A program made the position numbers and the translations under genes. Under the pieces are notes generated by a model. That model was not told where the DNA came from. It did not search any database and saw only the letters and a list, made by a program, of their open reading frames with translations. A stretch of 64,000 nt of DNA from the NCBI RefSeq assembly GCF_001543145.1, contig NZ_CP014160.1, positions 496,001-560,000 on the forward strand, in the 5' to 3' direction. Numbering within the stretch: the first letter of the stretch is position 1; each line of letters begins with the position of its first letter. The DNA comes from Aerococcus sanguinicola. Lineage in GTDB: Bacteria; Bacillota; Bacilli; Lactobacillales; Aerococcaceae. Shown one piece after another: positions 16,446 through 25,494 of this stretch.

Positions 16446-17456
16446 CTAAATTTTTTCTTCAGCTAAGACTTGGCTATCCTCCAGCTGCCCAGCTTTTTCC
16501 TTATAGAACTCAGAGTCAGGAACAGGTGCTTTCTGATCCTTACGCTGGCAGGCGCTGGCGTAGAGGGTGCCGACCAAGGTGTGGAGGACGGTTGTGGCTG
16601 CTCCAGCGAGGGCGACATTGGGATTGAAGTGTTGGAGGGCCAGAGTCGAAGCTAAGCCCCCGTTCTGCATGCCGATTTCAATGGCAATGGCCCGGGTGGA
16701 TGGGATGTCGTAGTGGCGGAATTTGCAGACCAGGTAGCCGGCCACATAGCCACTGATATTGTGGATTAAGACAGCCGCTACAATGACCCAACCCGTAGCC
16801 TTCAAGGTGTCCGCATTAATGGCCACAGATCCTGCTAAAACCAAGAGAACTGCCAGAGAAGATAAGCTGGGCAAGAAATCCTGGACCCCATTCAAACGCT
16901 CTCCGGCAAAGTAATTAATGGCAATCCCAATCACAATCGGTAAGAGAACAATTTTGACAATGGAGAGGAACATGGGCCAAAAGGCGATATCAATGTAGGC
17001 GCCCCCGTAAGCAGCTAGGAGCAAGGGCGTCATAAAGGGCGACAGCAAGGTCGATACCGAGGTCGCGGATACCGACAGGGGCACATTCCCATTGGCTAGG
17101 AAGGTGATGACATTGGAAGAGGTCCCGCCTGGGGCACAGCCAACGAAGATCAGGCCCAAAGCCATCTCTTGGGGCAGGTTGAAGAGCTTAGCCACCATAT
17201 AGGCAGAAGCAGGCATGAAGCCGAATTGGACCACTGCCACCAGTAAAACCTGGAGGGGATGTTTGAAGACCTCGGAGAAGTCGTGGGGCTTCATGGTCAA
17301 GCCCATGGTAAACATCACGAGACCTAGGAAAATCGAGGTATAAGAAGAAGCCCAGATAAAGGCTTGGGGAGCGAGCAGGGCCCCCAGACCCACGACCAGG
17401 ACAATCATCGCCAAATAACGGTTAAAATAAGCATTCAAGCGGGCGAAAACTCCCAT
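16446..17456 (-). CDS. Bile acid:sodium symporter (BASS) family transporter
   Basis: A 336-aa polytopic membrane protein with about ten hydrophobic segments. Recognisable BASS features are the FTMGLTMKPHDF segment, the unwound-helix motif VGCAPGGTSSNVITFLANG, and the later EIGMQNGGLASTLAL crossover motif; these bind sodium in the structures known for the family. Bacterial members move organic acids such as pantoate or pyruvate-like compounds rather than bile acids; the substrate here is unknown. The start follows AAGGGAG. Confidence 0.88.
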   Translation of the reverse strand: MGVFARLNAYFNRYLAMIVLVVGLGALLAPQAFIWASSYTSIFLGLVMFTMGLTMKPHDFSEVFKHPLQVLLVAVVQFGFMPASAYMVAKLFNLPQEMALGLIFVGCAPGGTSSNVITFLANGNVPLSVSATSVSTLLSPFMTPLLLAAYGGAYIDIAFWPMFLSIVKIVLLPIVIGIAINYFAGERLNGVQDFLPSLSSLAVLLVLAGSVAINADTLKATGWVIVAAVLIHNISGYVAGYLVCKFRHYDIPSTRAIAIEIGMQNGGLASTLALQHFNPNVALAGAATTVLHTLVGTLYASACQRKDQKAPVPDSEFYKEKAGQLEDSQVLAEEKI

Positions 17457-17619
17457 AAATAAAACTCCCTTTCTTTTCTCATCTATTTCTCATTTATTTG
17501 TTATTGTTATCTAGTCTATACCTTGGCCCCCTATTTTTCAAACCCTTTTACGGAATATTCTGTCATTTAAAGCAAGCAGCTATTAATAAAAAATACTTGC
17601 ATTGTTTGTTAGCTATATG

Positions 17620-17695
17620 CGGGAGTGGAGCGTTGAAGTTAGCCCTTAGCCATGGCTCTTCAAGGGGTAAATTCAAAAGCGTAACGCACGCATGT
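17620..17695 (+). mobile_element. Family E element, internally deleted
   Basis: Left end GGGAGTGGAGCGTTGAAGTT and right end AAATTCAAAAGCGTAACGC are joined with only CCATGGCTCTTCAAGG between. The remaining gap 17457-17777 holds promoter sequence for the BASS gene and the terminator below. Confidence 0.65.
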
Positions 17696-17714
17696 TTATA
17701 GTTTTAAAATAATC

Positions 17715-17756
17715 AAAAAGCCCAGCTGGCTACGGACAATCGCCAAGTGGGCTGCA
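17715..17756 (-). terminator. Terminator of the CPBP protease gene
   Basis: On the minus strand AGCCCACTTGGC pairs with GCCAGCTGGGCT followed by TTTTT. Confidence 0.85.
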
Positions 17757-17777
17757 GGCTAGCTGGACAGCTAAATA

Positions 17778-18611
17778 TTAGAACTTTCCCCTTGCCTTGC
17801 CCCGCTTGTAGTAGAAGGCAATCAAGGCAAGGTATAGGCAACAGGCCCAGCCTGAACTGAGGATGCTGTAACCCCCGCCAGTGAAGAAGAGCGGGCCATC
17901 CTGGTAGTAATAATAGGCTGGAGCCAAGCTGATCCCGCCCTCTTCTAGGGCCGGATCCACAAAGTAAGGCACCGAAGACAGGCCGTTCAGGGCCACGTGG
18001 AAGGCCATGCTGGACCAGACATTGCCCTCCACATAGGCAACAAGGGAGAAGAGCAAGCTAGCTAAGAAACCGGCCAGGACTAAGATAAGCTGGGAAGGGC
18101 CATCCAGGGGCTTGTTCAACAGATGCATCAAGCCAAAGAGCCCCGCCGGCAAAAAAATCCCCCAGTAAACGGACCGCGCGCGACCGAGCACGTTCAGGGC
18201 AATGCCCCGGAAGACCAATTCCTCCTGGACCGCCCCGTTCAGGCCGTCCGCTAAGACTAAGTAGGCCAAGCTATAGAGAGAGAGTTCTCCCATTTGGGCT
18301 TGCCCATCTAAAGCCAGGGCCGTTCCCAAGACCAGGGTCACAGGCAGGGCCACAGCCAGGATCGCCGTCAACTTGGACACAGACCGCGGCGCCAGACCTA
18401 ATTCCCTGTCCCCCATTTTCAGGGCCTTTATTTGGAAGGCCTTGAAGATCCCCGCAAAGATCAAAAGATCGAGCAAGGGGTTGACCAGGCTAGCCAGCCC
18501 TTCATCCGAAATTAAATTCGTCATAAGGGTCGCCAAGACTTGGGCTAGGATCATCAACAGGAAAGCGCCCCCACTGTAGACCAGGGCGCGGCTTAAAGAC
18601 TTATTTTTCAT
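17778..18611 (-). CDS. CPBP-family intramembrane glutamic protease (CAAX/Abi-type)
   Basis: A 277-aa multi-pass membrane protein. The three family motifs are present in order: EELVFRG (Glu-Glu-x3-Arg), FGLMH (Phe-x3-His) and HVALN (His-x3-Asn). The ATG at 18611 follows GCGAGGTAA; a longer frame from 18662 lacks one. In Lactobacillales these proteins are often linked to bacteriocin self-immunity or exoprotein processing; the neighbours here give no support for a particular role. Confidence 0.88.
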   Translation of the reverse strand: MKNKSLSRALVYSGGAFLLMILAQVLATLMTNLISDEGLASLVNPLLDLLIFAGIFKAFQIKALKMGDRELGLAPRSVSKLTAILAVALPVTLVLGTALALDGQAQMGELSLYSLAYLVLADGLNGAVQEELVFRGIALNVLGRARSVYWGIFLPAGLFGLMHLLNKPLDGPSQLILVLAGFLASLLFSLVAYVEGNVWSSMAFHVALNGLSSVPYFVDPALEEGGISLAPAYYYYQDGPLFFTGGGYSILSSGWACCLYLALIAFYYKRGKARGKF

Positions 18612-18779
18612 TAAATTACCTCGCTTCTCTATGAAGTGAATTTCATCGGAAAAGTTTAGCACAAAAGCTGAACTAAGACAAGGGCTTTTAGGACAGGGGC
18701 AGCTTATGATTAGGCAATCCTAATTATTTGCGTTATACTGACTATTGATTGGATAAATTATTGAAGTAAGGAGATTTTT

Positions 18780-19598
18780 ATGTTTGATTGGTTTATCAAC
18801 TTACACCCCGTCGTCCAAGCTGGCCTGGCTGGTATTGTGACCTGGTTCTTTACCGCGCTCGGCTCATCCTTGGTCTTCTTCATGGGGGAAATTAACCGTA
18901 AATTATTAGACGCCATGAATGGCTTTGCGGCTGGGGTCATGATCGCAGCTAGCTTCTGGTCCCTGCTCGCGCCTTCGATTGAATACGCAGAAGCAGGGGG
19001 CTATGGCAAGTGGTCCTTCTTCCCTGCCCTGGTGGGATTTGTAGCAGGAGGCCTCTTCCTCAGCCTACTGGACAAGATTATCCCCCACATGCATATGGAT
19101 AAGACCCGGTCTGAAGCAGAAGGGGTGCCGACCCAACTTTCCTCCACCTTCCTCCTCTTTCTCGCTATCACCATCCATAATATCCCGGAAGGTCTCTCAG
19201 TTGGCGTGGCCTACGGGGCAGTCGGCTCCGGCCTCGCTAATGCCAGTATGGCTAGCGCTATTTCCTTAACCCTGGGGATTGCCCTGCAGAACTTCCCTGA
19301 AGGCTCTGCCTTGGCCATGCCAATCCGCGCTAATGGAAATAGCCGCTGGCGGGCCTTTAACCTGGGCCAAGCCTCTGCCCTGGTCGAGATTATTGGGGCT
19401 ATCCTGGGGGCTTGGTTGGTTACCCAGATGACTGTTATTCTCCCCTACGCTTTGGCCTTTGCAGCGGGCGCCATGATCTTCGTCTGCGTGGAAGAGCTCA
19501 TTCCTGAATCCCAAAGTAACGGCAACGAAGACCTCGCCACCCTGGCTCTGATTGCTGGTTTTGCGGTCATGATGGTCCTCGACGTTGCCCTGGGATAG
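18780..19598 (+). CDS. ZIP-family divalent metal transporter
   Basis: A 272-aa membrane protein with about eight hydrophobic segments. The metal-site helices are HNIPEGLSVGVAYG and LGIALQNFPEGSALAMP, the paired HNxPEG/QNxPEG signature of GufA/ZupT-type ZIPs. A His-rich loop IIPHMHMDK may help capture metal. Zinc uptake is the usual activity, but manganese or iron transport is possible. The ATG follows AAGGAG. Confidence 0.9.
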   Translation: MFDWFINLHPVVQAGLAGIVTWFFTALGSSLVFFMGEINRKLLDAMNGFAAGVMIAASFWSLLAPSIEYAEAGGYGKWSFFPALVGFVAGGLFLSLLDKIIPHMHMDKTRSEAEGVPTQLSSTFLLFLAITIHNIPEGLSVGVAYGAVGSGLANASMASAISLTLGIALQNFPEGSALAMPIRANGNSRWRAFNLGQASALVEIIGAILGAWLVTQMTVILPYALAFAAGAMIFVCVEELIPESQSNGNEDLATLALIAGFAVMMVLDVALG

Positions 19599-19698
19599 GC
19601 AGCTTTTGACAGAAACTAACTGGCTTGTAAACGCTTTGAGCAAATCATTTGTATCTAAACGGCATTCTGTTATGATTAAGCTATAGGAGGTAGATATT

Positions 19699-19998
19699 AT
19701 GAACCAAGTAACGATTGAAGAATTTTACGACATTGTAAAAGCAGACGGTTCCGTTAACATCCTGGATGTTCGCCCACGCGAATTATACGAAGAAGGCCAT
19801 GTGCCCGGCGCAGTTCACTTCCCTCTATCCGAAATCGAAGACCACTTAGATGACTTAGACAAGGACCAAGTCTACTATGTTATCTGCCATGACGGTAAGG
19901 GGTCCAAGAAAGGCACTGAAATCTTAGACAAGAATGGTTTCAATGCCATCAATGTTGAAAAAGGCGTGCCTGACTACCCAGGCGAGTTAGAAAAATAA
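19699..19998 (+). CDS. Single-domain rhodanese-like protein
   Basis: A 99-aa protein that is one rhodanese domain. It has NILDVRPRELYEEGHVPGAVHFPL (split here as the CH2A-like region) and the active-site loop starting at Cys in YVICHDGKGSKK, where persulfide would form. It probably carries sulfur in the cytoplasm. The ATG follows AGGAGG. It lies downstream of the ZIP gene with a 100-bp gap and has its own terminator. Confidence 0.9.
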   Translation: MNQVTIEEFYDIVKADGSVNILDVRPRELYEEGHVPGAVHFPLSEIEDHLDDLDKDQVYYVICHDGKGSKKGTEILDKNGFNAINVEKGVPDYPGELEK

Positions 19999-20014
19999 GT
20001 TTAGTGATTTGACC

Positions 20015-20052
20015 AAAAAGCACCGTATCGGAAAATGATACGGTGCTTTTTT
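20015..20052 (+). terminator. Terminator after the rhodanese gene
   Basis: AAAAAGCACCGTATC, short loop, GATACGGTGCTTTTTT. Confidence 0.92.
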
Positions 20053-20091
20053 CTATCTATTATCTTTTTAAATACTGCTAATGAGCATACG

Positions 20092-20255
20092 TTTCGCTTC
20101 GAGTTTGATCGTTCAAAAGCCATGGCACCGGCTCGAGCCTCGGTCTCTCGCCTAACGAGACTTAAAGGGAGAGTAAGGCTTGCGCCAACTCTCCCTAATT
20201 CGCTTCGTTTGCTTTTTCATGGCTAACGATCAAACTCGAGCTCCACTCCTGCTCA
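20092..20255 (-). mobile_element. Family E element, short form
   Basis: Reverse orientation, TGAGCATACGTTTCGC to GCTCCACTCCTGCTCA. A detached right-end fragment (GCAGAACGGATGCTCACTAG) lies at about 20453-20475. AT-rich sequence between them shows nothing else. Confidence 0.78.
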
Positions 20256-20494
20256 TAATCTGAACTGTTATTAAAACAAAATATTTTATTTATATTTTTT
20301 AACCGAATTGATAGGGATGCTCAAAAATTACAGAAAATTCTAACGTTTATCAAATTATATTATAGGAAAAGAACTGAGATCAAACTTCTAGCCTACTTTT
20401 GTTATGCTATCATCACTCACTTGGCTTATACATCACTAAACAGCAAAATCAAAGCAGAACGGATGCTCACTAGCACAAGATATTAAACAGTAAT

Positions 20495-21064
20495 TTATTT
20501 TTTGCCAAGGAAGTTAGCTAGGATCTGGCGGCCTTCTGGGGTCATGATGGATTCGGGGTGGAATTGGACGCCGTAGATGGGATAGTCCTGGTGTTCTAGG
20601 GCCATGACTTCAGCCTGGTCAGTCTGGCCGGTGACCTTGAGGCAGCTTGGCAGGCTCTTGGTCTCAGCAATTAGGGAATGGTAACGGGCGACCGGGAAGC
20701 GTTCGGGGCAGCCTTGGAAGAGCCGGCTGTCGGTGTCGACTTCAATCTCTGACTGCTTACCGTGCATCATCCGGTCGGCATAGGTCACCACCCCGCCAAA
20801 AGCCTGGCAGATGGCTTGGTGGCCTAGGCAGACACCCAAGATTGGAATTTTGGACCCGAGCTGGCGAACTAGGTCGACAATAACTCCAGCATCTTCAGGG
20901 CGGCCGGGGCCGGGTGAGATAATGATGGCTTCAGGCGCCAAGGCTTCGATTTCTTCCAGGGTCAATTCGTCATTGCGGATGACCTGGATGTCTGGTTCCA
21001 ATTCCCCCAACTCTTGGTAGAGGTTATAAGAGAAACTATCATAGTTATCAATCATTAAAATCAT
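20495..21064 (-). CDS. trpG: Anthranilate synthase component II (glutamine amidotransferase)
   Basis: Supplies ammonia from glutamine to TrpE. A 189-aa class I amidotransferase with the oxyanion motif SPGPGRPEDAG, nucleophile in LGVCLGHQAI (Cys) and the His/Glu pair in YGVQFHPESI. The start at 21064 overlaps the trpE stop by one base (TAATG) and has AGGAGG inside trpE, so translation is coupled. PabA is the alternative identity; the tryptophan T-box on the operon favours TrpG, though such subunits may serve both. Confidence 0.87.
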   Translation of the reverse strand: MILMIDNYDSFSYNLYQELGELEPDIQVIRNDELTLEEIEALAPEAIIISPGPGRPEDAGVIVDLVRQLGSKIPILGVCLGHQAICQAFGGVVTYADRMMHGKQSEIEVDTDSRLFQGCPERFPVARYHSLIAETKSLPSCLKVTGQTDQAEVMALEHQDYPIYGVQFHPESIMTPEGRQILANFLGKK

Positions 21065-22527
21065 TAGTCCACCTCCTGGGCGAGTTCTAGGGCACTTAGG
21101 GATGCTTTGGCCTTGTTGAGGCACTCTTGGTATTCTTTTTCCGCTTGGGAATCGGCAACAATCCCTGCCCCACTGCGGACAAAGACCTTGCCGTTCTTGG
21201 CGTAGATCAGGCGGATGCCGATGCAGGTTTCCATATTACCAGTAAAGTCAATATAACCAATGGCGCCGCCGTAAACACCGCGCTTGCTTCCCTCCAATTC
21301 CGCAATCAACTGGCAGGCCCGGATCTTAGGCGCTCCCGACAGGGTCCCAGCTGGGAGGACAGAGGCAATAGCATCCAGGGCGTCGCAGTCCGACCGCAGC
21401 TGGCTGCCGACCACCGACCCAATATGCATGACGTGGGAGAAACGTTCAATGGCATGGAGTTTTTCTACTTCCACACTGCCGATCTCACTGACCCGACCCA
21501 GATCATTGCGGCCTAGGTCTACCAACATATTGTGCTCAGCCAATTCCTTGGCATCGGACAAGAGGTCCGCTTCCAGGGCCTGGTCTTCCTCCGCCGTCTT
21601 GCCCCGCGGCCGCGTTCCTGCTAGCGGGAAGGTGTGGAGCCGGCCTTCTTTTAGCTTGACCAGAGTTTCTGGCGACGCCCCCGCTAATTCCACATCCGTT
21701 CCCGAAAAATAGAACATATAAGGCGAAGGGTTGACCGTCCGCAAGAGTCGGTAGCTATTAAAGAGGCTGCCCGAGAAAGGCGCGGATAGATAGTTGGAGA
21801 GAACAATCTGGAAGATATCCCCCTCCCGGATATAATCCTTGGCCCGGTTGACGATATCACAGAAGGCTTCCTGGTCCAAGTAAGGGGTCACAGGCCCTTG
21901 GATCCGGCCTGGTTCTTCCTCGACCTTGTCACCGCTGCGCAGAAGGTCCTCCATCGCATTCAGCGCCTCCACCGCCTCCGCATAGTTAGCTTCCACCTGG
22001 TCCAACTTCAGATTAACGATCAGGATAATTTTTTGTTCCAGGTTGTCAAAGGCAATGACTCGGTCGAAGAGCATGAGATCCAGGTCCTTGAAGTCCTCGT
22101 GGTCAGCGACCGGCCGTCTGGCTGAAGGCTCCACATAGTTGAAGTAGTCATAGGCGAAGTAACCCACCAGCCCTCCGGTAAAAGTTGGCAAATTGTCCAA
22201 ACGGGGACTCCGGTAGTCCGCCAGCAAGTCGCGGATATAAGCCGCTGGGTCTTCCGTCTCATAGACTCGGTCGCCGATTTCTAAACGGCCATCCTTGCAG
22301 GTCACTTCCAACTTGGGCTCATAGCCAAGGAAGCTGTACCGGCCCCAGGTCTCATTGGCCTGGGCCGATTCCAACATGTAACAGTGGGTCGAGGCCTTTT
22401 TCAGGATTCGCATGGCTTCAATGGGAGTGATAAAGTCCGATAGAATCTCACGCGCCAGGGGCACAATCGTATAGTCCGTATCTTGGGCGAAGGCTTGGAC
22501 CTCCTCCAGGCTCAGGTTTAAGGGCAT
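21064..22527 (-). CDS. trpE: Anthranilate synthase component I
   Basis: Converts chorismate to anthranilate with TrpG. A 487-aa protein with the N-terminal tryptophan-binding motif CYMLESAQ and RYSFLGYEP (feedback site) and the chorismate-binding C-terminal domain (GDIFQIVLSNY, SPETLVKL, FPLAGTRPRG, ELAEHNMLVDLGRND, GTLSGAPKIRA). The LLES-like motif distinguishes it from PabB. It is preceded by a T-box leader. No trpDCFBA genes follow trpG; the strand carries only an E element and a convergent gene. Confidence 0.92.
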   Translation of the reverse strand: MPLNLSLEEVQAFAQDTDYTIVPLAREILSDFITPIEAMRILKKASTHCYMLESAQANETWGRYSFLGYEPKLEVTCKDGRLEIGDRVYETEDPAAYIRDLLADYRSPRLDNLPTFTGGLVGYFAYDYFNYVEPSARRPVADHEDFKDLDLMLFDRVIAFDNLEQKIILIVNLKLDQVEANYAEAVEALNAMEDLLRSGDKVEEEPGRIQGPVTPYLDQEAFCDIVNRAKDYIREGDIFQIVLSNYLSAPFSGSLFNSYRLLRTVNPSPYMFYFSGTDVELAGASPETLVKLKEGRLHTFPLAGTRPRGKTAEEDQALEADLLSDAKELAEHNMLVDLGRNDLGRVSEIGSVEVEKLHAIERFSHVMHIGSVVGSQLRSDCDALDAIASVLPAGTLSGAPKIRACQLIAELEGSKRGVYGGAIGYIDFTGNMETCIGIRLIYAKNGKVFVRSGAGIVADSQAEKEYQECLNKAKASLSALELAQEVD

Positions 22528-22564
22528 AATCTTTCCTCCAAATTCTTAAAAACCGCCTGCCAAG

Positions 22565-22858
22565 AAAAAAGTCCTTGACAGAAGTACACATCTGTCAAGG
22601 ACGAATCGTTACACATAGTAAATAATCCGCGGTGCCACCTTGAATTTACGCTTGCGCGCACACTTGGCTAGGATACCAACATATCCCTGGTTTGTCACGC
22701 CAACCTCCACGTCGCAGGCTACTCGGCTAAGCCTTTCACTGCGCCCTCTGCGGTCCATTTGACAACCTGTTTCTGGCCCAGCTCTCATCTCCCTGGGCTC
22801 TCTGTGCAGGCATCGTTGCCGTTATCTCCGCTTCATCGGTTTAATTGCCACTAGTCTA
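22565..22858 (-). ncRNA. T-box leader of trpEG, predicted tryptophan specifier
   Basis: On the minus strand the conserved AAGGTGGCACCGCGG box lies near 22629-22644. Next is a terminator (GTCCTTGACAGATGTG, TACTTCTGTCAAGGAC, T-run, about 22565-22603). Stem I appears to close with GCGG and CCGC, and the specifier position reads TGG followed by A (22757-22755), the tryptophan codon. Uncharged tRNA-Trp should therefore raise expression of trpEG. Confidence 0.9.
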
Positions 22859-22881
22859 GCACGCCGAATCTTACCTGTCAA
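22853..22881 (-). promoter_or_regulatory. Promoter of the trpEG T-box transcript
   Basis: TTGACA, 17-bp spacer, TAGACT on the minus strand, directly before the leader. Confidence 0.8.
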
Positions 22882-22894
22882 TAATAAAAATACA

Positions 22895-22928
22895 AAAACC
22901 GGCCCCAGATCAGGACCGGCCGGAAATT
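22895..22928 (-). terminator. Terminator upstream of trpEG
   Basis: On the minus strand CCGGCCGG-type stem (CCGGCC with GGCCGG) followed by TTTTTG. It insulates trpEG from minus-strand transcription. Sequence between here and 23120 shows only a short E right-end remnant near 22975. Confidence 0.7.
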
Positions 22929-23122
22929 CATATCAGCAAAACATCATCACAGACCACATTCAGCAAGAGATGCAATGCTCATTGGCAGAGTTTCTCCCAT
23001 TTCTCTAAGTATAGAAATTATACAATCCCCCTACAATAACAATCTGTATTGATACATTCTTTCTATTTCTTACAGCACTGCTCCCTTTGCATATTGATTT
23101 TGTGTACCTACAATCTCCCTTA

Positions 23123-23483
23123 TGAGCAGAAGTGGAGCGTTGAAGTTGGTCCTTAGCCATGAAAAGCAAGCTTCAGGGTGCGAAGGTTAGCGGGAGAAAT
23201 AGACCTCTGGAGCAAAGAGCCAGAGAAGACTGCAAGTCTTCGGCGGATCTTTGTGAAGAGGAGCTATTTCTGCTAGCCTGAACCCGACTAGATGTGAATT
23301 ACGAAGAGTTGGCGCAAGCCTTACTCTCCGTTTAAGATTCGCTAGATGAAGGACCTTGGCCAGATCCGGTGCTGCTATAGCCGTTGGAGCGCCAGCGACT
23401 TACGGATATAGTACAAAACGGCGCCAGCCGTTCTTGACCCTCTGAAATTCAAGGACCAACTTCAACAGCGCAACGTATGCTCA
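23123..23483 (+). mobile_element. Family E element, long form, split by an A element
   Basis: TGAGCAGAAGTGGAGCG to GCAACGTATGCTCA. Other copies read AAGCAAGC then GATGTGAATTACGG without a break; here 116 bp of family A lie between those two pieces. Its long-form segment (GCGACTTACGGATATAG, ACGGCGCCAGCCGT) is intact. Confidence 0.85.
23175..23290 (+). repeat. Family A hairpin element nested in an E element (copy 8)
   Basis: AGGGTGCGAAGG to GAACCCGACTA. Arms GGTTAGCGGGAGAAATAG and CTATTTCTGCTAGCC; inner GAAGACTgcaAGTCTTC. The only A copy not next to a gene end. Confidence 0.85.
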
Positions 23484-23496
23484 TTAGCACAGTTCA

Positions 23497-23613
23497 TAGT
23501 CGGGTTCGTAAGAGCAGAAAGGGAGTGACTTCAGCAAAAGGAAACGACCGGCTAAAGCCGTTCTTATCCCTTTTGCCTCCAGTCATCCCTTTCTAAACGC
23601 TCTTACTCACACC
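23497..23613 (-). repeat. Family A hairpin element, copy 9
   Basis: Reverse orientation, placed immediately after the stop of the minus-strand gene at 23617. Arms AGAAAGGGATGACT and AGTCACTCCCTTTCT, close to copy 3; inner CGGCTTTAGCCGG. Confidence 0.85.
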
Positions 23614-23616
23614 CTG

Positions 23617-24765
23617 TCATACCACCAATATATAAATAAAGTGAGCAGCTGCGCCCGCCACTAAACCGCCGATCGTATGGCTGAAGAGGGCATAGCCCGT
23701 CATCTCCTGGGTATCCAGGGCATCCATCATGGCGATATGGGTCGACAGATAGCCCGACCAGCACATGCACATGGCGGTAAAGACAGCCAGGTCATTGCCG
23801 TTAGCCAGGCCCGATTCTACCAGCTTAGCAGCCAAGCCCACAGCCGCTCCCGCTGCGCCCAGTGCCGTGATTGGCACCGAAATAGCCTCAGGATTGGAGA
23901 AGCCAAAGATAGGGGTCAGGATGAAGGATAATTTTTCCCCGACCCAGGGTAAGAAAGGAACCCCCTGGCCGATCTCACCGGTATAAATGCCATCTGGGCC
24001 TGGGCCGTGGGTGAGTAACATCACCATGGTGCAGACCACGACCACGCCCGGAATAATGGCCATACCCATTTCCACCCCATTCTTACCCCCATCCAAGAGA
24101 GCGGAGAGGGCGCGCGATCCCACGCCACCTGCCCGGACCACCCGGGATCCTTCTGGCAGGTCTTCTTCGTGGTCAATCTCCACATAGTCTTCCGTTCCGT
24201 AAGCCTTCTTGGTGAAGTGGAGCATGAGGCGGACACTGACCACGCTGCCGACAACGGCTCCTAGGTTGCCAATCAGAGCGGCTGTCGCTGAGCCTTCGAG
24301 CGGGATCGCCAGGACCGTTGCCGTCACAATCAAGCCCATCCCAAATGACGTCCCGATATTCGTCAGGGCCGGCAATTGGTATTTTTTGAAATAACGTTTG
24401 AAGTTATCCTCCTTGGCCAAGGTTAGAACGGCTGGATTGTCTGACATATAACAGTTGAGCACGCCCAAGGAAGAAGCCCCTGGCATGTCATAGATGGGGC
24501 CAATTAAGCGCGACAAGAGTTTGTCGATTAAAGCTACGAAACCAAATTCTGAAAAGAGCGAGGACAGGGCACCCGTCACCACCGAAATGGCCATCAAGAA
24601 AAAGCAAGTATTCATGAGCAGGTCATAAGCCGTCGCCATAATCGTCGACAACATATTGACCACACCCATCCGCCAGCCAATCGCCCCAAATATTCCAAAG
24701 AAAACAAGCACAAAGAGAACCGGCTCTAGGCCGATCGCCTTTTTATATCGATAACGTTTCACCAT
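23617..24765 (-). CDS. Nucleoside-recognition (Gate) domain membrane protein
   Basis: A 382-aa polytopic membrane protein with about nine hydrophobic segments. It resembles Gate-domain proteins (YjiH/SpoVM-A-type transport-like family): duplicated regions around TCFFLMAISVVTGALSSLF and MAIIPGVVVVCTMVMLL, plus conserved YMSDNPAVLTLAKED and GFSNPEAISVPITALGAAG. The charged loop at about 195-220 is cytoplasmic. Substrate unknown; nucleosides are not implied by the domain name alone. A family A element follows its stop directly. Confidence 0.72.
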   Translation of the reverse strand: MVKRYRYKKAIGLEPVLFVLVFFGIFGAIGWRMGVVNMLSTIMATAYDLLMNTCFFLMAISVVTGALSSLFSEFGFVALIDKLLSRLIGPIYDMPGASSLGVLNCYMSDNPAVLTLAKEDNFKRYFKKYQLPALTNIGTSFGMGLIVTATVLAIPLEGSATAALIGNLGAVVGSVVSVRLMLHFTKKAYGTEDYVEIDHEEDLPEGSRVVRAGGVGSRALSALLDGGKNGVEMGMAIIPGVVVVCTMVMLLTHGPGPDGIYTGEIGQGVPFLPWVGEKLSFILTPIFGFSNPEAISVPITALGAAGAAVGLAAKLVESGLANGNDLAVFTAMCMCWSGYLSTHIAMMDALDTQEMTGYALFSHTIGGLVAGAAAHFIYILVV

Positions 24766-24887
24766 TCCACTCCTTACCAGCTAAATCGTCACATAAAACT
24801 TTTCCCATTATAGCACAAAATTCTAGGCCTAGAGATAAGAAAAAGACGCCACAAGTATTGAGACGCCTCTCCTCTAAACTCTAACGA

Positions 24888-25448
24888 CTAGTTCTTAAAG
24901 AAGGAAACCACCTTGGCCTTGTCCAAGGCGCGAGCCGTTTGGTAACCCAACTCAAAGTCAACCATACCATGGACAATCCCACCCAGGCCAACGAAGACAA
25001 AGAGGGGCGTAAAATACCCGGCTGCTAGAGTCCCTGCCCCCAGACCTGTCACCAAGTAGACAACGACCACCTCAGCTAAGGCATGGATAAAAGCCAACAC
25101 GAAGGAGAAAGCTGTTCGTGTAGTCAATTTGTCTACCACACCGGGGTGCTTTTGGAAGTAGTAGGCCCCAAAAGTAGCGAAGAAGACGTGGCTGAGCCCG
25201 CGCAAGCCAATCACAAAGGGGAAACCTGCCAGGAAGAAGCCGATACCAGAAGCTAGGGCAACAAAGGCGGCTGGAGCGGGCCCCATGAAGATGGCCAAGA
25301 CGATGGGCAGGTGGCTGGCCAGGGTATAGGAAGCCGGCCCGAGAACTACTTTGATGGGCATGACCATGGGGATAAGAATCGCCAAGGCAGTCAAGAGGGC
25401 CGTCAGGGTTAAGCGTTGAATGGACTGTTTATTTTGACTTAGAGACAT
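24888..25448 (-). CDS. ECF transporter S component (vitamin uptake)
   Basis: A 186-aa membrane protein with six hydrophobic segments, the size and layout of energy-coupling-factor substrate-binding subunits. The N terminus SIQRLTLTALLTALAI carries the small-residue AxxxA pattern used to dock the shared EcfT subunit. No EcfA or EcfT gene is near, as expected for group II systems sharing one module. The LxPMVxPIKVVLGPASYTLAS part recalls NiaX-type niacin carriers, but substrate assignment is a guess. The ATG at 25448 follows AAAGGTGAT. Confidence 0.8.
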   Translation of the reverse strand: MSLSQNKQSIQRLTLTALLTALAILIPMVMPIKVVLGPASYTLASHLPIVLAIFMGPAPAAFVALASGIGFFLAGFPFVIGLRGLSHVFFATFGAYYFQKHPGVVDKLTTRTAFSFVLAFIHALAEVVVVYLVTGLGAGTLAAGYFTPLFVFVGLGGIVHGMVDFELGYQTARALDKAKVVSFFKN

Positions 25449-25494
25449 GGAATCACCTTTCATTTAGTTCTTGTTCTTAACAAAATTGAGCTAG

